This document shows positions 7,240 through 14,743 of a stretch of DNA of 49,601 bases, one piece after another. A program made the position numbers and the translations under genes. Numbering within the stretch: the stretch's first letter is position 1; each line of letters starts with the position of its first letter. This DNA comes from Bacteroidota bacterium (GTDB lineage: Bacteria > Bacteroidota > Bacteroidia > Chitinophagales > Chitinophagaceae), in assembly GCA_023423835.1 (NCBI GenBank), contig JAFAEW010000121.1, positions 1 through 49,601 of the forward strand, written 5' to 3'. Under the pieces are notes generated by a model. The model was given only the letters and a program-made list of their open reading frames with translations, did not search any database and was not told the DNA's origin.

Positions 7240-8874
7240 ATGAATCTCGGATACTTTGAATATCCTTTACCAGCTAACGAGCCTGTATTGCAATATGCTC
7301 CGGGCTCAGCGGAAAGGAAATCTTTGAAAGCTGCGTTGAATGAATTAAAAAGTCAAACCATTGATGTGCCGATGTATATCAATGGAATAGCGGTGGAGAC
7401 TTCTAAGAAAGTTTCTATTCATCCGCCCCATGAAATTGCCCATACCCTTTGTAATTACAGTGAAGGCGACCGGGAGCATGTGCAATCGGCCATCGATGCT
7501 GCATTGAATGCGAGGGAAAAGTGGAGCAATACACCCTGGGAAGAAAGAGCGCACATTTTCTTAAAGGCTGCAGATCTTCTTGCAACAAAATATCGCCCCT
7601 ATATAAATGCTGCTACGATGCTTGGGCAAAGCAAAAACGCGTTTCAGGCAGAAATCGACAGCGCCTGCGAGTTGATCGATTTTTTGCGATTCAATGTTCA
7701 TTTTCTTTCCGAAATATATAAACAACAGCCGATATCTTCTCCCGGTGTTCATAACCGGATGGAATGGAGAGCATTGGAAGGATTCGTTCTCGCTGTAACA
7801 CCTTTTAATTTTACAGCCATCAGCGGAAATCTTCCAACCTCTGCAGCTATGTGCGGAAATGTGGTGGTATGGAAACCGGCACACACGCAAATTTTCGCTG
7901 CGCAAATGTTTATGAAAGTCCTCATTGAAGCAGGCCTTCCGGACGGTGTTATCAATCTCATTTATGTGAATGGACCGTTGCTCGGTGAAATTTGTTTTAG
8001 TCATCCTGATTTCGCAGGCGTGCATTTCACCGGTTCAACCGGTGTGTTCAATCAGATGTGGAAAACAATCGGAGAAAATGTAGGAAAATACCGCTCCTAT
8101 CCACGCATTGTCGGCGAAACAGGAGGAAAGGATTTTGTGATGGTACATAAATCGGCCGATGTGGATGTAGTAGCTACAGCACTTGCGAGAGGAGCCTTTG
8201 AATACCAGGGGCAGAAATGTTCTGCCGCATCAAGAGCGTACCTGCCATCAAATCTTGCCGACGCCATCAAATCGAAATTATTCGAACAGCTGAAAAGCAT
8301 GAAGATGGGAACCGTGGAGGATTTCGGAAACTTCATTAATGCGGTAATCGACGAAAAAAGCTTCGATAAGATAACCAGTTATATCGAAAATGTGAAAAAG
8401 GATGGTTCAGGAGCTTCTATTGTGTATGGAGGTAATCACGATAAATCTAAAGGATATTTCATTGAACCGACGGTCATTGAGACCACAGATCCGAAATATA
8501 TCACGCTGTGCGAAGAGATTTTCGGACCGGTGCTGACGATCTATACATACGATGAAAATAAATTTGAAGAAACTTTGGAGCTCGTAAACTCAACTTCTCC
8601 CTATGCGCTAACAGGATCGATCATTGCACGTGACAGGGATGCCGTTTTGCTCGCCACCACTTCTTTGCGAAATGCTGCGGGAAATTTCTATATCAACGAT
8701 AAACCGACGGGAGCCGTAGTGGGACAACAGCCATTTGGAGGCGCGAGAAAAAGCGGAACCAATGACAAGGCAGGTAGTATGATTAATCTCTATCGCTGGC
8801 TGAGTGCAAGAACAATTAAGGAGACTTTTGTTCCGGCTACTGATTATCGATATCCTTTCCTTTCAGGAGAATAA
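7240..8874 (+). CDS. pruA: L-glutamate gamma-semialdehyde (P5C) dehydrogenase
   Basis: Oxidises glutamate gamma-semialdehyde, in equilibrium with 1-pyrroline-5-carboxylate, to glutamate with NAD+; the last step of proline and arginine/ornithine breakdown. At 544 residues it is the eukaryote-like (ALDH4A1) stand-alone form and not the bifunctional PutA. The aldehyde dehydrogenase active site is visible: general base Glu293 in GETGGKD and catalytic Cys327 in YQGQKCSAAS. The C-terminal QQPFGGARKSGTNDKAG is a family signature. It is a single-gene unit: own promoter element upstream, strong hairpin directly at the stop codon. No proline dehydrogenase is in the window. Confidence 0.95.
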   Translation: MNLGYFEYPLPANEPVLQYAPGSAERKSLKAALNELKSQTIDVPMYINGIAVETSKKVSIHPPHEIAHTLCNYSEGDREHVQSAIDAALNAREKWSNTPWEERAHIFLKAADLLATKYRPYINAATMLGQSKNAFQAEIDSACELIDFLRFNVHFLSEIYKQQPISSPGVHNRMEWRALEGFVLAVTPFNFTAISGNLPTSAAMCGNVVVWKPAHTQIFAAQMFMKVLIEAGLPDGVINLIYVNGPLLGEICFSHPDFAGVHFTGSTGVFNQMWKTIGENVGKYRSYPRIVGETGGKDFVMVHKSADVDVVATALARGAFEYQGQKCSAASRAYLPSNLADAIKSKLFEQLKSMKMGTVEDFGNFINAVIDEKSFDKITSYIENVKKDGSGASIVYGGNHDKSKGYFIEPTVIETTDPKYITLCEEIFGPVLTIYTYDENKFEETLELVNSTSPYALTGSIIARDRDAVLLATTSLRNAAGNFYINDKPTGAVVGQQPFGGARKSGTNDKAGSMINLYRWLSARTIKETFVPATDYRYPFLSGE

Positions 8875-8910
8875 AAAAATAAGGTTGCTGAAAGGCAACC
8901 TTATTTTTTT
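8873..8910. terminator. Bidirectional intrinsic terminator
   Basis: Perfect stem with GC-bearing core AAGGTTGC/GCAACCTT (8881-8888 with 8895-8902), loop TGAAAG, flanked by A7 on the left and T7 on the right. It overlaps the pruA stop codon and lies 15 bp past the end of the convergent thioredoxin-fold gene, so it can stop both transcripts. Confidence 0.9.
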
Positions 8911-8924
8911 CTTTAAAATCAATT

Positions 8925-10154
8925 CTAATTCCAGGTTTTTTCACCTTTCTTCATTTTTTCAAGTGTCTCACGGTAGTCGCCTTTTTCTCCTTCCCCCACC
9001 ATATCCATTGCTTTTTGTTCCCACTTGATGGCTTCTTCGGTTTTTCCTGCCTTGTGTAGAAGATTGGCGTAGGTGTCCATAAACATTGGTGATTCCATTC
9101 CGCTCAGGCTGCGTTTGCTCCATTCGAGGGCAGCTTCTATACATTTTGCATCGGAACAGTTTTCAAAGACAGCCCAGGCATAGGAATTTAACTGCGATGG
9201 GCTCACATTCTCGCCGTATTTTTCCATGTAATTAAGCACGGCCGGCTGAAAATTGTCCCAGTCTTTCATTGCCTGATAATAGATAACTTTTGTTTTTGCC
9301 AACACCTGGTCTGCCTGCTGCGGATATTTTTCTGTCAGATTATTCCCTATCTCATTCCAGTTGGGAAGCGATCCTTTCTTCGGTAATTTCGGAAAAACTT
9401 CTTCCTGCATAATGATGGATAGTACGATCTCTTCAGCTTTACCTTTCCCCAGTACCGCGTCTACTTTTGCCGGATTCTCGAGCATCAGCTTAAATCCGCT
9501 GTCGGCACTCGTATTGGTCATTGATTGCAGAAGTTCGAGATTTTCTTTCGTATAGAGATCGCTTTGAGTGTTTAAATATTCATTCCCCACTTTTTCAGCC
9601 ATCTCCATATCGTAGGATTTCAGGGAAGCCAGCGCCAGCTTTCTCAAAAACGCGGGATCCTTTTCGCCCGAATTGTATTTTTTTACCAGGGTGTAATATT
9701 GCGTTTCGGGATTTAAGGAAGCTTTTACCCGTTCAATAAATTCCGGAGCCGGGCTCGATCCCACGAACCGATGAACGGCTTCGCCATCGGGATTAAAAAC
9801 GAGATAAGTGGGATAGGCACGAACACCATATTCCTTTGCCAGTTGCTGCCCGTCGTCAAACCAGCTTTTCACGTAATCGTTGTCGTTGTCGGTGGTGTCT
9901 AGTTGAACCGCCACCGATATGAACTTATCATTCATGAAGTTGCCCACTTCCTCCTGTGGAAATATGGTATTGGTCATATATTTACAAGGTCCGCACCAGG
10001 TAGCAAAGCAATCCATGAAAATATATTTATTCTCCGCCTTTGCTTTTTGTTTGATCTGCGCCCAGCTTGATTGCTCATCGAAACGCAATCCCTTCTCCTG
10101 GGCTTGTATTAAAAAAGGTAACACCAGTAAAACCGGTAAAAGTAATCGCTTCAT
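8925..10154 (-). CDS. Secreted thioredoxin-fold protein with C-terminal helical region
   Basis: A 409-residue exported protein. Residues 1-18 form a signal peptide ending in LIQAQ. A thioredoxin-like domain follows (about 25-150) with the redox motif WCGPC (Cys54, Cys57) and the cis-proline loop in RAYPTYLVF. The remaining 250 residues are helical and lack a known catalytic motif; the end (ECAL-type helix pairs around SYAWAVFENC and the AGKTEEAIKWEQKAM segment) resembles TPR repeats. Likely role: a periplasmic or outer-membrane-facing thiol reductase or isomerase. WCGPC is the reducing thioredoxin type. It is monocistronic, facing the shared terminator at 8873-8910. Substrate unknown. Confidence 0.85.
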   Translation of the reverse strand: MKRLLLPVLLVLPFLIQAQEKGLRFDEQSSWAQIKQKAKAENKYIFMDCFATWCGPCKYMTNTIFPQEEVGNFMNDKFISVAVQLDTTDNDNDYVKSWFDDGQQLAKEYGVRAYPTYLVFNPDGEAVHRFVGSSPAPEFIERVKASLNPETQYYTLVKKYNSGEKDPAFLRKLALASLKSYDMEMAEKVGNEYLNTQSDLYTKENLELLQSMTNTSADSGFKLMLENPAKVDAVLGKGKAEEIVLSIIMQEEVFPKLPKKGSLPNWNEIGNNLTEKYPQQADQVLAKTKVIYYQAMKDWDNFQPAVLNYMEKYGENVSPSQLNSYAWAVFENCSDAKCIEAALEWSKRSLSGMESPMFMDTYANLLHKAGKTEEAIKWEQKAMDMVGEGEKGDYRETLEKMKKGEKTWN

Positions 10155-10432
10155 AATTTATGTTTAATTGATTATTAAGTAAATATAAAATATTTTTTTC
10201 AGGGGAGGGAAACCCGGTCATTTACGGCCTGCCCAACACAACGTACGGCGGCATTTTTTCAAATCTTAATGACAAAGAACCTATTGATTATCAAGCAATT
10301 ATTCCAAAAAATTTCTTAGAAAAAAAGTTCCTGAAAATAGGAAAAATGGAGGCGGTTTTGTATCTTTATGAGGCTTTGATACCGGTAAATCCAAAGCCCT
10401 ATTCTTAATTTATTCTTCATTTAAAACAATCT
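10155..10432. other. 278-bp intergenic stretch with an open frame lacking a start
   Basis: No gene is called here. On the plus strand the frame 10172-10408 is free of stops for 78 codons, and its translation from 10199 on looks protein-like (segments such as VIYGLPNTTYGG and AVLYLYEALIPV). It has no start codon near its beginning; the first ATG falls at about codon 54. It may be chance or a decayed gene remnant. A near-consensus -7 box, TATCTTTA, lies at 10361-10368 and may serve the acidic-protein gene. Confidence 0.25.
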
Positions 10433-10906
10433 ATGCAAGACTTTGTATACCGCGAACGCGTATTTGAAGCGGTTCAGGAAATGAACAGCTTCAGCTCTAC
10501 ATTTTTTACTTCAGTACTTAATATTGTTATGAGTGGTGAGATGAAAGAGTGGTCAGACAACGTGCCGATAGGAGAGGCGCACGTCTTTGATATCGCATTA
10601 CTGGAAGCGTGTGAAGATGAAAACGTGAAAATAACCACTGCTCTGCTGAAGAAATTGTATGAAACCGTCAGCACCCTTTGTAATCTAAACAATATTGAAA
10701 TGAGGCAACTGGGCGAGGAGGAAGACAATTTCAGTAAAGGAGGCGGATCGGAGGATGACGAGGATGATGAATTTTATGACGAAGACGATGATTGGTTGGA
10801 CTTTGAGGATGAGCCGGAGGAAGATGCGAACGAAGATGAGGAAGAAGATGAAGACGATGAGGGCGATGACTGGTTTTCCCAAAATCCGTTTTTGAATTAT
10901 AAATAG
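10433..10906 (+). CDS. Small protein with long Asp/Glu tail
   Basis: A 157-residue protein that I do not recognise. Residues 1-95 look like a compact helical domain (FEAVQEMNSFSSTFFTSVLN, ALLKKLYETVSTLC). Residues 106-149 are almost entirely Asp and Glu with scattered Trp/Phe/Tyr, and the protein ends FSQNPFLNYK. Acidic low-complexity tails are typical of proteins that bind basic partners or nucleic-acid-binding proteins. It lies 72 bp upstream of cyanophycin synthetase on the same strand. A common transcript is possible, but a -7-like TATCTTTC occurs between them. No signal peptide or membrane segment. The reading frame is supported by codon use that matches the neighbours. Confidence 0.75.
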   Translation: MQDFVYRERVFEAVQEMNSFSSTFFTSVLNIVMSGEMKEWSDNVPIGEAHVFDIALLEACEDENVKITTALLKKLYETVSTLCNLNNIEMRQLGEEEDNFSKGGGSEDDEDDEFYDEDDDWLDFEDEPEEDANEDEEEDEDDEGDDWFSQNPFLNYK

Positions 10907-10978
10907 CAGCTGTAAAATTTTTTTCCCGGTAATATTATTATTTTCCTATCTTTCTTTTTCATCTTCTCGCCTTAATTT

Positions 10979-13672
10979 ATGAATGAACAAACAGCTGCCA
11001 TGACCATTGAATCGATCAGAGTATTAAAAGGCCCGAATTACTGGAGTATCAGCAGGCCTAAATTGATTGAGATGCGGTTAAACCTCGGAGAGATCGAGGA
11101 ATTTCCCACCAACAAGATCGAAGGATTTTCTGAACGATTGGAATCTTTGTTCCCCACGATGTACGAACACCGTTGCAGTGAAGGAGTTCCCGGCGGTTTT
11201 TTCAAACGGGTGAAAGAAGGCACCTGGATGGGGCACGTGATAGAACATATTGCGCTGGAGCTTCAGACGCTGGCCGGAATGGATACCGGATTTGGCAGAA
11301 CCCGTTCAACCGGCGAGTATGGTGTCTATTATGTAGTTTTCAGTTATTTAGAGGAAGATGCCGGGGTTTATACGGCGAAGGCAGCCGTTAGAATTGCCGA
11401 ACAGCTAATAAAAGGAAACCCGGTTTCCCTCGACGATGATATCAAAAATCTTCGCGAAATCAGGGAAGATACCCGGCTTGGACCGTCTACAGGAGCCATT
11501 GTCGAAGAGGCGGTGAAACGTGGAATTCCCTTCATAAGGCTCAACAAACAGAGTCTCGTTCAATTAGGTTATGGTGTGCATCAAAAAAGAATTAGAGCAA
11601 CAATTGCGAGCACTACGAGCACTATTGCCGTGGACATTGCAGGTGATAAAGAAGAAACGAAGGAACTGCTTGGAGAAGCGGAAATTCCGGTTCCGCGGGG
11701 ATTGGTAATCAAAAGGGAAGATCAACTCGAATCTGCAATCGGCCGGCTCGGCTATCCTATTGTGATCAAGCCGATTGATGGCAATCATGGAAAAGGAAAT
11801 ACCACCAATATTACTTCTTTCGAACAGGCTATAAAAGCGTTTCAGGCTGCAAAAGAATACAGCAGAAGGGTGATTGTAGAAAAATATATTACAGGATTTG
11901 ATTTCCGGGTATTGGTGATCAATTATAATTTTGTCTGTGCTGCCCTTCGTACTCCGGCAAGTGTGGTGGGCGATGGGGTACATTCCATTCAGCAACTGAT
12001 TGATATTACAAACGCGGATCCGCGCAGAGGTTTCGGACACGAGAAAGTGCTTACACAGATAACGGTTGACGATTTCACCCAAAAGATGTTAGATGATGCC
12101 CGTTACTCACTCGAAACGATCCCGGCAGCAGGTGAACGGATATTATTAAAGCCAACCGCAAACCTATCAACCGGAGGAACTTCCACAGATGTGACCGATG
12201 AAGTACATCCTGAAAATATCGTGATGTGTGAGAGGATCGCGAGAATTATCGGTTTGGATATCTGTGGAATTGACATTATGGCTACCGATCTGAAATCGCC
12301 CGTCTCGCAAAACGGCGGAGCCATTCTGGAGGTAAATGCGGCTCCAGGCTTCAGAATGCATATTGAACCGGCAGAAGGTTTACCGAGAAACGTGGCCGAG
12401 CCGGTAATTGATATGCTTTTCCCAAACCGTGGAAATGGAAGAATTCCCATCATAGCCATTACAGGTACCAACGGAAAAACAACCACCACAAGGCTTACTG
12501 CTCACATTTGCAAAACAGCGCGCAAAAAAGTGGGATACACAACCAGTGATGGCGTATATATTCAGAATCAATTGCTGATGAAAGGCGACTGCACGGGGCC
12601 GCTGAGTGCTCAATTCGTGCTTCGCGATCCAACCGTAAATTTTGCGGTGCTCGAATGCGCAAGAGGTGGCTTATTGAAATCAGGACTGGCGTTTCAGCAT
12701 TGCGATGTTTCCATTGTTACCAATGTTACAGCCGATCATCTCGGGTTAAACGGGATCGACAATTTGCAACAAATGGCAAAGGCGAAGAAAGTAATTCCTG
12801 AAACCACCTTCCGGCATGGGTATGCAATCCTCAATGCCGATGACGACCTCGTTTATGAGATGCACGAAGACCTCGATTGTAATGTTGCCTATTTCAGTAT
12901 GGATGAAAAAAATCCGCGCATTCAAAAACACATTGCAAAAGGCGGATACGCTGCGGTTTATGAAAATGGTTACGTTTCCATCATGAAAGGAACCTGGAAA
13001 GTACGGGTAATGAAGGTGCGTGATATTCCGATAACGTATGGAGGAAAGGCATTGCACAATATAATGAATACACTTCCGGCAGTGTTGGCAACTTATCTTT
13101 TTAAGGAAATTTCAATTGAAGACATCCGCACTGCGCTGGAAACCTTTGTTCCATCACCGGCGCAAACGCCCGGCCGGCTGAATCTTTTCGACTTTCAACA
13201 CTTCAAATTTTTGGTAGATTTTGCCCATAATCCGGCTGGTCTCGAACTGCTTTGCGACTTCGTATGTAAGCTGGAAGGAAGTCCGAAAGTGGGTATTATC
13301 AGTGGAACCGGTGACCGGCGGGATGAAGATATTAAAGAGCTGGGCCGCATCTCGGGACGGTGTTTTGAGGAGATTATTATCAGACAGGATAAAAATCTGA
13401 GAGGAAGAACCGCTGAGGAAATAGTGAACCTGCTCATAGAAGGCATCAATGAAACCAAAGAAAAGGCAATTCCCATAAAAATCATTTATAATGAGAAGGA
13501 AGCCATCATGTATGCATACGAAAATGCCAAACCGGGCTCACTGGTAACCATAATGTGCGATGTAGTGGCAGAGGCTTTAGACCTGATTAAAGGACTCAAG
13601 GAACGGGAAGACCTGCAGGTTCTCAGTGAAAAGCAAAGGCCACTGGAGAAACAGGAAGAAGAGACAGAATAA
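10979..13672 (+). CDS. cphA: Cyanophycin synthetase
   Basis: Makes cyanophycin (multi-L-arginyl-poly-L-aspartate), an insoluble nitrogen store, by ATP-dependent addition of Asp to the chain and Arg to each side chain. At 897 residues it has the full CphA1 length and order: N-terminal domain beginning VLKGPNYWSISRPKLIEMRL (about 15-160), ATP-grasp domain (about 190-480; KPIDGNHGKGNTTN), and a Mur-ligase-like domain with P-loop GTNGKTTTTRL at about 495-505. The C-terminus ends in a Glu/Lys-rich tail. The nearest neighbour upstream is the acidic protein. No cyanophycinase or isoaspartyl dipeptidase is in the window, so degradation genes, if present, are elsewhere. Arginine and aspartate metabolism is represented nearby only by pruA. 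Confidence 0.95.
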   Translation: MNEQTAAMTIESIRVLKGPNYWSISRPKLIEMRLNLGEIEEFPTNKIEGFSERLESLFPTMYEHRCSEGVPGGFFKRVKEGTWMGHVIEHIALELQTLAGMDTGFGRTRSTGEYGVYYVVFSYLEEDAGVYTAKAAVRIAEQLIKGNPVSLDDDIKNLREIREDTRLGPSTGAIVEEAVKRGIPFIRLNKQSLVQLGYGVHQKRIRATIASTTSTIAVDIAGDKEETKELLGEAEIPVPRGLVIKREDQLESAIGRLGYPIVIKPIDGNHGKGNTTNITSFEQAIKAFQAAKEYSRRVIVEKYITGFDFRVLVINYNFVCAALRTPASVVGDGVHSIQQLIDITNADPRRGFGHEKVLTQITVDDFTQKMLDDARYSLETIPAAGERILLKPTANLSTGGTSTDVTDEVHPENIVMCERIARIIGLDICGIDIMATDLKSPVSQNGGAILEVNAAPGFRMHIEPAEGLPRNVAEPVIDMLFPNRGNGRIPIIAITGTNGKTTTTRLTAHICKTARKKVGYTTSDGVYIQNQLLMKGDCTGPLSAQFVLRDPTVNFAVLECARGGLLKSGLAFQHCDVSIVTNVTADHLGLNGIDNLQQMAKAKKVIPETTFRHGYAILNADDDLVYEMHEDLDCNVAYFSMDEKNPRIQKHIAKGGYAAVYENGYVSIMKGTWKVRVMKVRDIPITYGGKALHNIMNTLPAVLATYLFKEISIEDIRTALETFVPSPAQTPGRLNLFDFQHFKFLVDFAHNPAGLELLCDFVCKLEGSPKVGIISGTGDRRDEDIKELGRISGRCFEEIIIRQDKNLRGRTAEEIVNLLIEGINETKEKAIPIKIIYNEKEAIMYAYENAKPGSLVTIMCDVVAEALDLIKGLKEREDLQVLSEKQRPLEKQEEETE

Positions 13673-13732
13673 AGCCTGTTGATGTGGCCAATTAAGTGCT
13701 GCTTAAAATTTCACCTCAAATTTTTTTACCAA

Positions 13733-13750
13733 CTTAATTTTGCAATTAAG
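13733..13750. repeat. 7-bp inverted repeat over a promoter-like element
   Basis: CTTAATT and AATTAAG flank TTGC. The repeat contains TAATTTTG at 13735-13742, a perfect TAnnTTTG match, 131 nt before the first export gene. A protein bound to this repeat would cover that -7 box. Confidence 0.35.
13735..13742 (+). promoter_or_regulatory. Distal -7 element of the polysaccharide locus
   Basis: TAATTTTG, a full consensus match, would give a leader of about 125 nt for the OPX gene. It may be an alternative to the proximal element at 13839. Confidence 0.35.
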
Positions 13751-13817
13751 AGATTGTGCTTATTTTAGTGCCCTAAAATTTATAATTTAAAACACAAATG
13801 GCTGAGAATGTGATTTT

Positions 13818-13846
13818 TTTGATCGAAAAAATTGCCGTTACATTTG
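13818..13846 (+). promoter_or_regulatory. Proximal promoter of the polysaccharide locus
   Basis: TTTG at 13818-13821 and TACATTTG at 13839-13846 match the -33 and -7 boxes of Bacteroidota promoters, with 17 nt between them, slightly shorter than usual. Predicted start site is about 13850-13853, giving a 20-nt leader. Confidence 0.45.
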
Positions 13847-13872
13847 CTAAACAATCAACAACCAGAAAGTAA

Positions 13873-14691
13873 ATGAAAATTTTTAAAGCGCTGAACTTAT
13901 CCCTTATCCTTTCCAGTCTTTCCCTTTTATTTTTAATGAGCCTTCAAACATCCTGCACCACTGAAAGGATTGCCATGCTCAAGGACATTCCCGATACCAC
14001 CTCTCTGAGGTACTATAGCCTTGCACCGTATACTCCGCCAATTGTAAAACTTGATGATATCTTAAACATTGTAATTCAAACATTAGATCCGCAGGCAAAT
14101 GCCATTCTGAATCAGGGAAACCTCCCTGTAAATTCAGGAGCTGTAAGTGGCGGTAATCTGAACCAGACGGTAATTGCGGGCTATCTGGTAAGCAGAAGCG
14201 GTTTTGTGCACATGCCTTATATCGGCGATGTAAAGGTGAGTGGAATGACTACAGATGTTATTCGTGATACAATTTTCAACCGCATTGCGTTTTACTTCAA
14301 AGATCCGGTGGTAAACGTGCGGTTTGCCAACTTTAAAGTAACCGTGTTGGGAGAAGTGAAAAATCCATCCACCTTTATTCTTCCCAATGAGAAGCCAAGT
14401 GTGATTGACGCATTGGGATTGGCAGGTGATATGACAATCTGGGGAAGAAGAGATAATGTGTTGTTGATGAGGGACAACGACGGCAGGAAAGAGGTAACAA
14501 GATTGAATCTTGACAGTTCCAAAGTTATAAGTTCACATTACTTCTATCTGCGCCCCAATGACGTGATTTATGTGGAAGCATCCCCATCCAAAGTGGAATC
14601 AACAGACGCCTACCGCAACCGCAATTTTGCCATTATCAGTGCCAGTTTAGCATTTTTAACAATTTTAACCTCCAGAATATTATTTAAATAA
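13873..14691 (+). CDS. Polysaccharide export lipoprotein (OPX/Wza family)
   Basis: Outer-membrane polysaccharide export component that forms the exit channel in Wzy-type export. The 272-residue protein has a lipoprotein signal peptide ending in SLQTSC (Cys28 as lipidation site), a polysaccharide-export (PES) domain at about 55-150, including YLVSRSGFVHMPYIGDVKV, then an SLBB-type domain (VTVLGEVKNPSTFILPNEKPSVIDALGLAG). A C-terminal hydrophobic helix (FAIISASLAFLTILTSRIL) may cross the outer membrane as in Wza. It heads the locus and sits 52 bp before the Wzc-like kinase, its usual inner-membrane partner. It is shorter than E. coli Wza, which is normal in Bacteroidota. Confidence 0.92.
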   Translation: MKIFKALNLSLILSSLSLLFLMSLQTSCTTERIAMLKDIPDTTSLRYYSLAPYTPPIVKLDDILNIVIQTLDPQANAILNQGNLPVNSGAVSGGNLNQTVIAGYLVSRSGFVHMPYIGDVKVSGMTTDVIRDTIFNRIAFYFKDPVVNVRFANFKVTVLGEVKNPSTFILPNEKPSVIDALGLAGDMTIWGRRDNVLLMRDNDGRKEVTRLNLDSSKVISSHYFYLRPNDVIYVEASPSKVESTDAYRNRNFAIISASLAFLTILTSRILFK

Positions 14692-14743
14692 GCTGGATTA
14701 TTCCTTATTTTAGATTGATTTTCAGTAATTGATATTTAAGCAT

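Noticed and set aside
10700..10900. Acidic-protein tail as a repeat array or CRISPR-like region
   Set aside because: The GAT/GAA-rich DNA is low-complexity coding sequence without spacer or repeat structure.
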